Source: Combretum micranthum
Taxonomy: Eukaryota > Streptophyta > Magnoliopsida > Myrtales > Combretaceae
Length of the DNA stretch: 64,000 bases
Assembly: GCA_024138025.1 (NCBI GenBank)
Contig: JAMXBD010000237.1
Coordinates: 186,001 to 250,000, forward strand
Direction: 5' to 3'
The translations under genes and the position numbers were made by a program. Positions 36,103 to 47,306 of the stretch are shown here, piece by piece. The notes under the pieces are model-generated. The model worked only from the letters and a program-made list of their open reading frames with translations, was not told where the DNA came from and made no database searches. Position 1 is the first letter of the stretch. Each line of letters starts with the position of its first letter.

Positions 36103-38662
36103 AAATATAGAGGTTTATATTATACTTACGTTTTTTGTTCAAAATTTAAGTTTTACTTTATTTTATGGTTTATTTAATATTTTACAATTGTCGGGATTGT
36201 TTAATTGAGTCCAAGGTTACGTGTTGACTCGGGTTCACTTTTAGTATTAATTTAAATTTTCTATTCTATAATTCGCTGAAAGTTTTAAAATTTTATAATG
36301 TTGTCATTAAATAATATGTGGGTGTGTTGTCTCGAGTCATGTGTTAGGGATCAAATAGATGAATTGTTAAGCGTACGGGTTTGAATCGAGTCCGTTTTGT
36401 TTTTTGAAGATTCTCTTTTTCTTAAGATTATGAAATTCATATTTGATCTTATTTAGAGTTTCTAGAATTCAGTTTTAACTTGGGTTTATTTTGGGGATTT
36501 GATTTCGGTATTAGCTTTAAGATTATTATTTTTTTTTAAGAATACCAAAAAATTCAGGGGTTTGCATAAATGGCATGCTTTCCCATAGGGTGTTGTCCCC
36601 AAGAGTGTTTTAAAAGTAATTTAATAGGCCCAAAGACCATCATCTATTTCTTCAGTCCAGTCTTTCCTGTTTGTTGTGACTGATTTTTCCAAGATTCATT
36701 TGAGTTCTCTATTAAAAACTAAAGGTGCATAGCTTAAGTATGTTTGCCATCTTGTATTTGCTTGTGTTATTACGTATTGGATCTCTGGCTCATGATATTA
36801 CCTTGCAGGTGATGTTGATGATGATTACTATAATGATATGAGATACAGGACTGATTGGGAAGCCTTTTTAGACTAGTGGGATGGCTAGGAAACCCATGTG
36901 TGAACCAAGCTGTTATGTTTAAGTTTTCTTAAAGACTTTGAAGAAGAAATATATTTTGTTATAGGCTTGTTGTAAAAGCCTTAGTTTGTAAAATAAGATT
37001 TTAAGTGTGTTTCTTATGCTTTCTTCATAAACAAGTTTTGTATCCTTTGAAGTGTCATTGGTATGACACTAAAGTTATTCTAAGTTTTGTAAAGTTAACC
37101 TACTCATGTACTGAGTAGTTTTACATTAAAGTTCTATGAAATTATCACAGAATTAAACAAATAATCAATATATTTATCTTCTTTATGGACAACCTCACGT
37201 ATAATACTTCAGTACTTTATAATACTAGAGTATTATGCACGGTTGAGGGATTTGACATGCCTAATAGTGGTATTAGGTAGGTCGGGTCCTTTCATAGTAA
37301 GATTTATTTTCAAATATAATTAATGTTAAAATCAATCTAATTATAAAAGATTTTATTGAAATTGAAAATATATGCAAAAAAATTATTCATGATTGAAATT
37401 ATTAGATACAAATAATTTTCTTTTTAATTCTAAATTAATATAATGGTTAAAAATATAAAATTATAATGGTTAAAATCAATAGATAATTGAAGATCATTTT
37501 CCGGCATTTGTGCTCAAATCAATGGAACATGATAATCCTTAATTATTTGGCTGCATCAAATTTCTATAACTACAAAAGTCAGGTAGACACACAGATAAGA
37601 TTTAATCATAACCTCGATATAAAAGAGGATTCTGACAAAGACGCACAAAGTAGAGTTTAATTCAATTACCCATCAATTAAAAGTCAGTTTAATGTAAAGC
37701 TTTGTTTTACAAAAGGGACACTTGGAATTCATTGAATCTCAGCCTGCAGCTTCAGAAATTGATAAAATGTATTCAAACCTTTGATTCCAGATTGAGAATC
37801 CTCACAAATTATTGGCCTTAATAAAATGTTGCTTTTGTTCGTTCTATTCAAAAATCAATATAATGTAGCGCTTTCGCAGGTTACATGGGACTATGGGAGT
37901 TCCCAAAATTAAACCAGAATATGAACAATAGTGAATCTTTTCCCTTGGTAGTGGGCAATGACATTGAATTTGCAAGTTGAGCATACATGTCCTGCTTATG
38001 GTTATTCACCTATCAGATCTGTATTCTGTATAATTTTTCTCAGACAGCAGGATACCTTTTAAAAGAAACTTCTTGTAGCTACAAATCCCAACACAGCAAT
38101 ACTGATCAACACATTTGTTATGAGAAATCATTTCTGTTATCTCCATTCCTGTTGCATAGTTTCTGCTACTTGTTTAGCACAAAAAAAATTACCTCAGCAA
38201 ACCTCATACACCGATAACATCCTTAGGCAAGAAGCTCAACCAAACTAAACCCTCAATCTAGCATTGCCTTTGCTCTTAGATAATTTAACCAGACATCATT
38301 TATCACTTTACAGCATAATTAGTAAAATGGTTCAATGAGCCAACTCTAACCAAATTGTCACACACAGAGGCAAATGATCTCATTTTCCTAATATTCATAT
38401 CACATCTGAGTTCAAGCACACTGGGTAATCAAGCAATAAATTCTTTCAGACTTCATATACAAATAACTATAGTCCTATTACCTTCTTGTTACATTAGAAT
38501 TCAGTTCCCTCCCTATTCTATATGGTGAAGTGAATGCGTCATAAGCAATATGACCATTTTCCAACTTTAGCTTTAGTGACCTTCAATGGTGGTGGCGGTC
38601 CAAGGCTTGAGTGCAGAGCATCATCATTAATTTCAACCGTTTCAAACAACAACATCAATCAT

Positions 38663-40306
38663 GTTGGTTTCTCTCAAATGATGATTTTGATGATAACAAA
38701 AAGAAGTAAGTAATAACTAACATATTCAGTCAGCGTGCAAGGATTCAATATAATCAAAGTGGTTTACAATGACTTAAGAGAATGATTTCAAAAGAGGCTT
38801 TAAGCAAAGAATACTTTAGATAGTGTTTGGAGAAGATTTCAAGAGCAAATGAGTTGTTAGAAGGTTAATCAGAAGGTTCTCCACTGGCTTTTTAAACCAT
38901 CAGAAGGTTCGTCAGAAGGTGACCTGCAGTTTTTTGCTAAGCACGAACAGTGTGCTCCAAATTCAAATTTTTCTTTATGGATTTGATTTTTTGAAGACCC
39001 ATCTCCAATGTTGAGTATATTTGGGTAATATACTCAATGTATTCCACAAAGTTGGTTTAATATCCATGGGGATTCAAATTTCGTTGGATTAAAGTTCATT
39101 TTTTTTGGGAAATTTATGTTTTGACAGCAAGGGAAAGTCACGTACTTACAAGGATCCATCTTCAACAGTTTATTCAAGTTTTATTTGGAAATATGGAAGA
39201 CATGATCCAAATATGCAAGGAACTTGTCTAATGATTATTTGTCTATACAATAAAGTCAAAATTTGTGGAAAATAAGATCTTTTTGTTGCATGAACAGTAC
39301 CAGACGAAGGAACAAGTCAACAACGGTGATTTCAAATTTGAATTTCAAGTTCAAGATAATTGTACAAGTTGTTGGAGATTTAAACTTATCCATTAGAGCA
39401 AAAATTTCAAGATAATTACATCAAGATATCAAGAGTCAAAATTTACAGATTTTGAAGAATGAGATAAGCTGATATCATGATAGATATTGCTGATAAACTC
39501 CAACTGATATCATGCACAAGAAAATAGGAATAAGCTTATCCATTTCTTTTACTAGCCGTTGGTGTTATGAAGATAAAACTAGCGTTCATCCAAGAGAGAG
39601 AAAATATAAGAAAAATCTCACGTGAAAAAGAACAAGAACCATCAGTGATAAAAGCTCTCCTTCTTTATATGCAAAATATTGTCATCTTTCTATTATTGCA
39701 TTTTGAGCGAAATTTTGTGAATACCTACTCTTTTTTCCTCTTATTTGATTTTACATAATTAGTGTAAGTTGAGAGTTACAAGTAGGCTTAGTAGATTGAT
39801 TGATTAGGAGAATCAAGCTAAGTGAATTGTAGCCAAAGAGAATTGGCAAGAACTTCTTGTAACTTTATTATTGATTTGATTGGATAGTAGAACACAACCG
39901 GTGAGGAGTACCAGGACCCTGGCTTTGAGCTGGAAGAGAGGATTGACGCTCGAGGCGAACCTCTATATATCGATTTGCACTTTCTTCTCCTTATCTCTTT
40001 AATTTCATGATTTATTATTGATGTTTTATATGTGTGATATATACTCAGAAGATTAATCAGAGAGTAAATCATTCATATTTTTCTTACTCAAAGAGTTAAG
40101 AAGAAGGTTTCTAAGTGTGAAAGTCTTGAATCACTTTTGATCCGAATTTTTGCTTAAATCTTTTATTTGTTAAGATTATTGTCTTAAGAAAATTTTAAAG
40201 CCATTTTAGTTGAATAACCAAGTGGTGTGAAATTTATTCAAAATTTTGAAAAGTAAATTTTATAACCAATTCACCCCCCCTCTTGGTTATCTTTTCCGGA
40301 CCAACA
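38663..40306 (+). repeat. 5' LTR of the Sirevirus
   Basis: 1,644 bp with TG...CA ends. The first part matches the 3' LTR from 43133. It contains short direct repeats of ATCAGAAGGTT-type words (about 38870-38930); the 3' LTR has about 24 bp more in this array. Confidence 0.85.
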
Positions 40307-40308
40307 AT

Positions 40309-40320
40309 TGGTATTAGAGC
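40309..40320 (+). other. Primer-binding site (initiator Met tRNA type)
   Basis: TGGTATTAGAGC lies two bases after the 5' LTR. It differs by one base from the common Copia primer-binding word TGGTATCAGAGC. Confidence 0.75.
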
Positions 40321-40419
40321 AGGGTTCAATTTTTAGAAAGAGTTTTTATTTTAAAATTTGGATATCTACAATTGATATCCGAGCTAAACGCTTTTCTCAT
40401 ATTGAGTGATCCTTGAACA

Positions 40420-42252
40420 ATGGTTGACAATAATGTTGCAATTGATAAAGCACCATTCTTTGATGGCATGAATTATCCTTATTGGAAAATGAGAATGGAG
40501 ACATACATCAAAGCTAATGATTTCGATTCATGGCAGGTTATCTTGCTTGGAGACACACAAGTCACTATGAATGGCGATGGGCATATAACTCTTGATCAAA
40601 AGAAAGCCATTGAGAAAAACAACAAGGCTAAGAATCTTCTTTTAACTACCATTTCATCATTTGAATTTTATTTATTTTCTTCATGTAGCACTGCTAAATA
40701 AATATGGGATACTCTTAGTGAAACCTATGAAGGAACAAGAACAATAAAATATACTAAAATCAATGCACTTTTGCAAAGATATGAGTTGTTCAAGTTTAAA
40801 CCTAATGAGAAAGTTAAGGATGCATTTGATAGATTTGTTGCTATTACTAATGAGCTAGCTTCTCTTGGAAAGAAGTTAGAAGAATCTGATCTTATCAGGA
40901 AAATTCTAAGAATCTTACCAAAATCTTGGGATGCCAAGAAGACAGCAATAGAGGAAGCCAATGATCGTAGCACTCTCTCCTTAAGCCAACTCAAAGAAAA
41001 GTTGATGGCATATCAATCTCACATAGATGTGACAGAAGAGAGTGAAGGAAACAAAAAAGAAACGGCTTTCAAAACAGAAAAGGTGGATGATGAATTAGAT
41101 TCTGATTCTAGTAGTGATGAAGACGAGGAAGTCAACTCATTAGTTCGACATCTCAACAAAATTCTAAAGAAACAAGGTAAGAAAACTGTTAAGTATAAGA
41201 AATATTACTCCACTTGTGATGTAGGAAAAGGTTACAAAGAGAAAGAAAAGAAGAAGGAGAAAAAGGAAGTGGTGTGCTATGAATGCAAGAAGCCGGGCCA
41301 TATTAAGTGTGAATGCCCTGTACTTGTGAAGATGATGGAAAAGCATAAGAAGAAGCATAGATCCTTACTTGCCACATAGAGAGATTCAGATGAGCTAGAA
41401 ACTAAATCAGAAAGTGCAAGTGAAGATGAAGAAGAAGCCAACTTGTGTCTAATGGCTACATCCGAGGTAAATTCTAATTCCGAAGTTGAAATGAGTGAAA
41501 ATGAAATGTATTCTGAGATGAAAAAGCTCTTAAAGGCTCTTAAAAAGGCTGATTTGAAGAATTCAAAACTAGATGCCGAAAATAAAGCTTTGAAAAATGA
41601 AAAAGATGTTTTGAAACAAATAAACAAATTGCTTGTTGATGAGAATGATATCTTGACAAATGATAATGAAAAATTGTTTGTCAAATCTGATGTTTTGAAG
41701 AAAGAGAATGATGTTTTGAAGAATGAGATTAAAGATTTAAAAGGAAGAGTAGAAGATTTGTCACAATCTATTAAAAACACTTTTAGTAAGTTTAATGAAA
41801 GTGACAAGAAGTTAAACATGCTTGTAAGTAGTCAAAGACAATTATTTATTAAGCATGGACTTGGATATGAACATGGAAATTCGAAAAATAGCATGAGTAA
41901 AACAGTATTTATAAAAGCAAATGAATCTGGGAATGAAAAAGTTGTTATGCAATCTGTCAAAAAGAGTATGAATGGTAACAGCAGAGGCTACATCAGAAGG
42001 TATACTCAATAAAATTATCCTATCAGAAGGTATGGCAGAGGGTACAGGTATGCATATAATAATTATCCAAGACAAAATTATTATCAAAAGATAAATCAAA
42101 GATACAATACACATCCATATGCATGTTCATTTTGTAATAGAATAGGTCATATAGAAAAATATTATTTTTACGAAAGAAACAAGCTTAGTGATCAACAAGG
42201 AAACAAGTTTTTCAATGGATCCAAACTTATATGGGTTTGTAAAGAAGTTTAA
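40420..42252 (+). pseudogene. Sirevirus Gag, one reading frame with three nonsense codons
   Basis: Gag forms the retrotransposon's particle and binds its RNA. A single frame of 611 codons starts at ATG 40420 and is broken only by stops at 40699, 41377 and 42010; no frameshift is needed to cross them. In order it shows a Copia-type Gag N-terminal region (about residues 1-230), an acidic serine stretch (about 225-240), a CCHC zinc knuckle starting near residue 286 (C-x2-C-x4-H-x4-C), a long charged coiled coil (about 345-480), an Arg/Tyr/Asn-rich segment (about 525-560), and a second knuckle near residue 569 whose last cysteine position is tyrosine. No pol follows. The element cannot move by itself as it stands. 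Confidence 0.8.
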
Positions 42253-42481
42253 CTTGTTTGTAAGTGAAGTGCAGGTACTAAATGCGAATGCAAAAGATAT
42301 TATCATGATCAATAATTGCCTCAATTGGAAGAGAAACAAATGTGCATTCATAAGCAAGAAGGAAAAATCTAAAAATTTGGTACTATTATTCCAACTCCTT
42401 TATAGATCCTTTTATTTGCTCTCCATGTTTTGATATGAAAATAATTATTGAATACTATTTAAAATCATTTGGTATCATATT

Positions 42482-43132
42482 AAGGGGGAGCTTGTTTCTT
42501 AAAAGAAATTTATAAAGGGGGAGATATGTTTAAAACAAAGATAAGTACATTGAACAAATATGTTGAAATTGTTTTACTGTATGTTAAAGGACAATTTTCT
42601 GCAATATATGAACAAATTTATGTCATTTTTGCACTTTTTAAAAACAAAATTCTGCACTTTTTGAGGAAATCTTGCATTTTTTTTTTAAATTCTGCACTTT
42701 TCTACATTTTTTCTGCATTTTCTGTACAATTTCTGCATTTTATGCAATAAAACTGCATTTTTCTGCAATTTCTTTCTGCACAATTCCTGCATTGTTATGT
42801 ATTTTTTTGCATTTTTGTTGCAAGTTTCTGTATTTTCTGCACAAATAATTTCTGTTTAAAAAAAAATCTACATGATTTATAATTTTTCTGCAGCTTTCAA
42901 AAAAAAAGCATAAAAAAAACTACACTTTTGCAACAAAATGTTTCTTACATACATGAAAAGTGTGCTTAAATTAAAGGAATTCATATTTGGTTATATATTT
43001 TGAATGGATATTTTGTTTTGATGCTAACAAAAAAGGGGAGAAAGTAAACAAAATATGTAGATAGAACTTTACATTTTCAAAAAATCATTATTTTGTCTAT
43101 ATAGGTTTTGTTATCATCAAAAAGGAGGAGAA
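42482..43132 (+). other. Multiple polypurine tracts and TTCTGCA-rich low-complexity spacer
   Basis: Polypurine tracts occur at 42482-42490, 42514-42524, about 43029-43043 and 43120-43132, the last abutting the 3' LTR. Between the second and third (about 42590-42900) the sequence is T-rich with the word TTCTGCA or TTTTGCA repeated many times. The 17-bp inverted repeat TTTTGTTATCATCAAAA (43106-43122) pairs with 43156-43172 inside the LTR, flanking the LTR start. Confidence 0.7.
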
Positions 43133-43764
43133 TGTTGGTTTCTCTCAAATGATGATTTTGATGATAACAAAAAGAAGTAATAATAACTAACTATTCATTA
43201 AGCGTGCAAGGATTCATTATAATCAAAGTGGTTTACAATGACTTAAGAGAATGATTTCAAAAGAGGCTTTATGCAAAGAATACTTTAGATAGTGTTTGGA
43301 GAAGATTTCAAGAGCAAATGAGCTATAAGAAGGTTAATCAGAAGATTCTCCACTGGCTTTTTAAACCATCAGAAGGTTCGTCAGAAGGTCTATCAGAAGG
43401 TTCGTCAAAAGGTGACCTGCAGTTTTTTTGTTAAGCACGAACAATGTGCTTCAAATTCGAATTTTCTTTATGGATTTGATTTTTTGAAGACCCATCTCCA
43501 ATGTTGAGTATATTTGGGTAATATACTTAATGTGTTCCACAAAGTTGGTTCAATATCCATAGGGATTCAAATTTAGTTGGATTAAAATTCATTTTTTTTG
43601 GGAAATTTCTGTTTTGACAGCAAGGGAAAGTCACGTACTTACAAGGATCCATCTTCAACAGTTTATTCAAGTTTTATTTGGAATATGGAAGACATGATCC
43701 AAATATGCAAGGAACTTGTCTAATGATTATTTGTCTATACAAGGAAGTCAAAATTTGTGGAAAA
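43133..43764 (+). repeat. 3' LTR of the Sirevirus, truncated
   Basis: Starts TGTTGGTTTC as the 5' LTR does and matches it to about GTGGAAAAT (43764), then breaks off. The remaining about 1 kb of LTR and the right target duplication are missing. Confidence 0.8.
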
Positions 43765-43780
43765 TTTGTCTGATGATTTT
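43765..43780. other. Short filler at the duplication/Sirevirus junction
   Basis: TTGTCTGATGATTTT matches neither the continuation of the LTR nor the start of copy 2. It closely resembles TTGTCTAATGATTAT about 50 bp upstream (43716-43730). Confidence 0.6.
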
Positions 43781-45339
43781 TTTAAATATTATATGGTACA
43801 TATATTGCATATATATTTGTATATGCTATATATGTTGCAAATTAATCAATTGTATATTAATATGTAAATTTATATAATTTATTTGTTGAATATGATCATA
43901 TTACATATAATTATTTCTATATATAATTTATAATATACTATACTTATATATATAATTTATTTCTTTATATGAATAGTTGTCACTTTTAAATTAGTTAAAG
44001 ATAATAATATTATATTTTAACGAAAGGCATACAAAACAATACCAATATACTTAATAGGTTCACGTGTTTGTAAATGGGATTAGTGACTAAACCCAGATCC
44101 AAACACTTTTAAATTAGTTTCGTTTTTAGTTTGATCCTTTTATTATTCATGTAAACTTTTACTTACCCAAACCTTTTTTATAATCCTATTATGTCATGTC
44201 TGGATTCATGGGTTGAGTCTTGCCAACTCTAACATTCATCATAATTTCTTTCTTTCTTTTTCCTCTGTCTGTTCCTTACTTTAGAATACTTGGAGAGGGT
44301 AAAATTACAAGAATGCCTATTATGTCATGTCCGGATTCATGGGTTGAGTCTTTAATTGCCAGCTCTAACATTCATCATAATTTCTTTTTTTTTCCTCTCT
44401 GTTCCTTACTTTAGAATAGTTGGAGAGGGTAAAATTACAAGAATGCCCCATATCCTGGACATAATAATTTTTTAGATATTTGACTAGGGATACAACCAGG
44501 TAGATTATTATAGGGTAATCGACCCGTTAAGAACCCTATAAGGTTTTGACATGGGTTTCGAAAAACTTTGTAACCTAATAAAGTTTAGGGTCGGGTCGGT
44601 CGGGTCGTGGTCATAGGACCCGATCCAATAAGTTATAATAAAATAAGAATAAATAATTATTAAAAACTTAAATTCAAACTAAAAAAAAAAAAAAAAACCT
44701 TAAAAGCAAAATTTCTAGAGACATAATTTTAGCAAAAGATGATTGTATGAATTATTTATTGCAATGATATTTTTATAATTTAATTGGATGCTTGAACAAT
44801 CAATGCATTCGTATTCTTAATATTCACGTTGCATTTCTAATTTTATCATAGAACACACCAATTTAAATTTGTAATGTGCACTAAAAATGTTATCTAGTTA
44901 AATTTTTTTCCTCCTTTTCCCAAATGAAATAAATAAGATGGAATGAGTGAATTCTAAGATTTTGTCAGTTTGACATAAATCCTTTCAAAAATAAAAGTAA
45001 ACAAAAGTAACTTTAAAAATTAAGAAACAAATAGAGAGACCCTATGGGAGCGGGTCAGGTCGGTTCAGCCCAAAACCCTATAAAGGCGGATTTTTGTGAC
45101 AAGAAAAAATCCTATAGGAAGAAGGTCTCAAAAAAAAAAAAAAAAAAAATCTATAGGAAAGTGGATTAGGTTTGGATTTTATATGACATGTCCCAAACTC
45201 ACCTCAATTACATCCTATGTTTGACTGAGTTGTTCCTATATTAGGGGATGTGGAGATTTTCACTCTAAGTTGTGCTTTTCCTTCCTTTGACAAATCATTA
45301 GACATACACCCAGCAGCAACATCAGCAAGGTACTTAAGA

Positions 45340-46131
45340 ACGCCGCTGCAATCACAAGGTAAGTAATGAAATCCCATGAATATCTGTTGTTGCTTGATAA
45401 ATAACACTACACGTATTTGAATTTTGGTTCTTTCCTTTTTTATGTTTGTATTTTATTTTATTGTTTTTCCTCCATTTACAGTTGTACCTTTAGAGATTGC
45501 TGGCGCTCGAGTCGTTGAATCAATAAATCTAACGGAATTAGGCTTCTGTTTCCCAACTCGCAATTCCAATGGTGTGCGCTTTAATGGGGGTTTCTTTTGC
45601 AATCCCACTTGTTATTTTTCTTCTTATACAAACCGAACCTTGCCTTATCGTTGAATCAATCAATCCGCTCACTCCTATAAATGTTACTGTTCCCCAAAAT
45701 CCCTCCTCAACATCTCCATCGTCTAGTATTACCGGCTCATGGAACGTCTCATTCGGTTTATACAATCGTGTTCATGTGCAAGTCACCTATTACGATAATA
45801 TTGATGTAACGTTGTATTATCGTAATGTTTCCATTGGACAAACGACTATCCACATCTCTAATCTCCACCAGGGTAAAAGCCGAACTAGGATCCACATGAC
45901 CACAAGAATTGATACTGAATCGGCGCATCTTGATGATCTTGTAGCTTATTATTTAGCACGGGATATAGACGATGGAAGAACCATCGCCATTTATCAATTG
46001 GAAGTGGTGGTCCATGCCCTATTATGCCGAATTGGCGGCTTGGCCGAAAATCAACACTCAAGTTCAAGTTTGATACGACACAAGGTTCACCTGGCTATGG
46101 TTTTTGGCCATCTTGTTCTGTTATGCTCTAG
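45340..46131 (+). pseudogene. LEA_2/NHL-type membrane protein gene, copy 2, multiply broken
   Basis: The second copy of the gene at 22627-23421. The start codon position reads ACG (45340-45342) where copy 1 has ATG. The intron donor is a normal GT (45359-45360) and the acceptor AG is 45480-45481. The first about 110 bp of exon 2 are much more diverged from copy 1 than the rest and shift frame. The LEA_2 region is then open from 45569 (copy 1 is broken in this part), but a 1-bp deletion near 46015 shifts the last about 38 codons away from the C-terminus preserved in copy 1. TAG of the ancestral frame is 46129-46131. The two copies are broken at different places. Confidence 0.7.
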
Positions 46132-46371
46132 TTTCATTGTTATCATTGGAAGGACAAATTTTCGGCTTTATTTCTTTATTTAACTGTCTGTTTGCACCAC
46201 TATTTGAGATTAAAGAGTCTTAGTCAATTCCCTCCCCACTAGATTATAAGTGTCTAAGGAATTTTTTAGCTTGACTGATGTTTTGGGTTTTTCTGTTAAT
46301 TGTTATTATTGTTTTTAGAGTTTATATTCTGAAAAATTAATGGTGAAGACCGGTCTCATTAAATTATTAAA

Positions 46372-46725
46372 TGGTTATTTACAAAATTTTATCGTGTTTT
46401 AATCAATTTGTAAACACATATCCTGTGTTAATTTTTTTTTTTTTTTTGCAAATAGGTGACCTGAATTTTATACAAAAGTATCAATGTTATGTAATAATTT
46501 TATAATAACACCTCAAAAATGATTTTTAATATTTTACTTATTTAATTTTTTAAGTAATAATTTTTATTAGATTATTTTTTTAGACCAATAAAACTTTAAA
46601 CATATCATTCTAATATTAATTAATTATATAAACAATTTTGTATCATCTATTTGTCAAAAAAAAATAACACATATCATGTATTTGTAAATTGACTAAAACA
46701 CAAAGTATGTATTTGTAATTAACCC
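46372..46725. mobile_element. Mutator-like MITE, copy 2
   Basis: Duplicate of the element at 23661-24009, with the same flanks and long inverted ends; it differs mainly in a longer T run and a few substitutions. Confidence 0.7.
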
Positions 46726-47274
46726 ATTATTGAAACTATTAATATTTTTTCACATTATATTTTCATAATCAATTAAATGATAATCTTACCGATCGTAGCA
46801 TAGAAATTTTATTATTCTTCCCACTAAATGGTAAAGCTTTTCTCTAAATTTGATCTATAATTTTGTGTAAATTAAGCTTATTGATAAAGCAATAAATTTT
46901 CTTCAAATGATGATCAAAACGAACATATTGCTAACATCACATATTAAAAAAATATGATACTGATATATGCTATTACTTTATTCTAGGAAACATAATATAT
47001 TAGAAATCTATGTAATTACATATATGCATCGCATATAAAAAGTTATCATCATCCAAAAGATATCAGTAAAACATTACGAACAACGAGTTGTATTGTCTTG
47101 TATTTATGTATAAATTGTAGTAATTCTAATAGTTATATTACTTCCAATGAAAACAATGTGTTTTAGACAAAAGCTTTTTGGAAGTAAAAACCTTTATAAT
47201 TGAATGATACAAACGCCAATCTCCTAGTAAAATTAATCTAGTCCGTCCCCTTTGTCTAAAGTTGTAGTTAGTAG

Positions 47275-47306
<32 letters not shown>

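Larger units (their letters stand above)
33594..38662. repeat. Segmental duplication copy 1, right part
   Basis: Matches 47835-52101. Compared with copy 2 it has an extra 669 bp (33778-34446). It ends where the Sirevirus begins (target ATCAT, 38658-38662). It holds no supportable gene. LTR-like tails end near 35442 and 37257/37294, and an inverted repeat with arms at 35078-35105 and 36074-36102 brackets 1 kb. Confidence 0.85.
38663..43764 (+). mobile_element. Sirevirus-type Ty1/Copia retrotransposon lacking pol, 3' LTR truncated
   Basis: The 5' LTR (38663-40306) starts TGTTGG and ends CCAACA. It is followed by an initiator-Met-type primer-binding site, a gag reading frame, several AAGGGGGAG-type polypurine tracts and a 3' LTR starting at 43133. 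Multiple polypurine tracts and an inverted repeat straddling the LTR start are features I associate with Sireviruses. Protease, integrase and reverse transcriptase are absent: only 2.8 kb lie between the LTRs. The 3' LTR stops after about 630 of 1,644 bp. The left target site is ATCAT (38658-38662); the right one is lost. Confidence 0.85.

Noticed and set aside
41277..41819. 180-residue antisense open frame
   Set aside because: It is a shadow of the lysine-rich coiled-coil part of the Gag frame.
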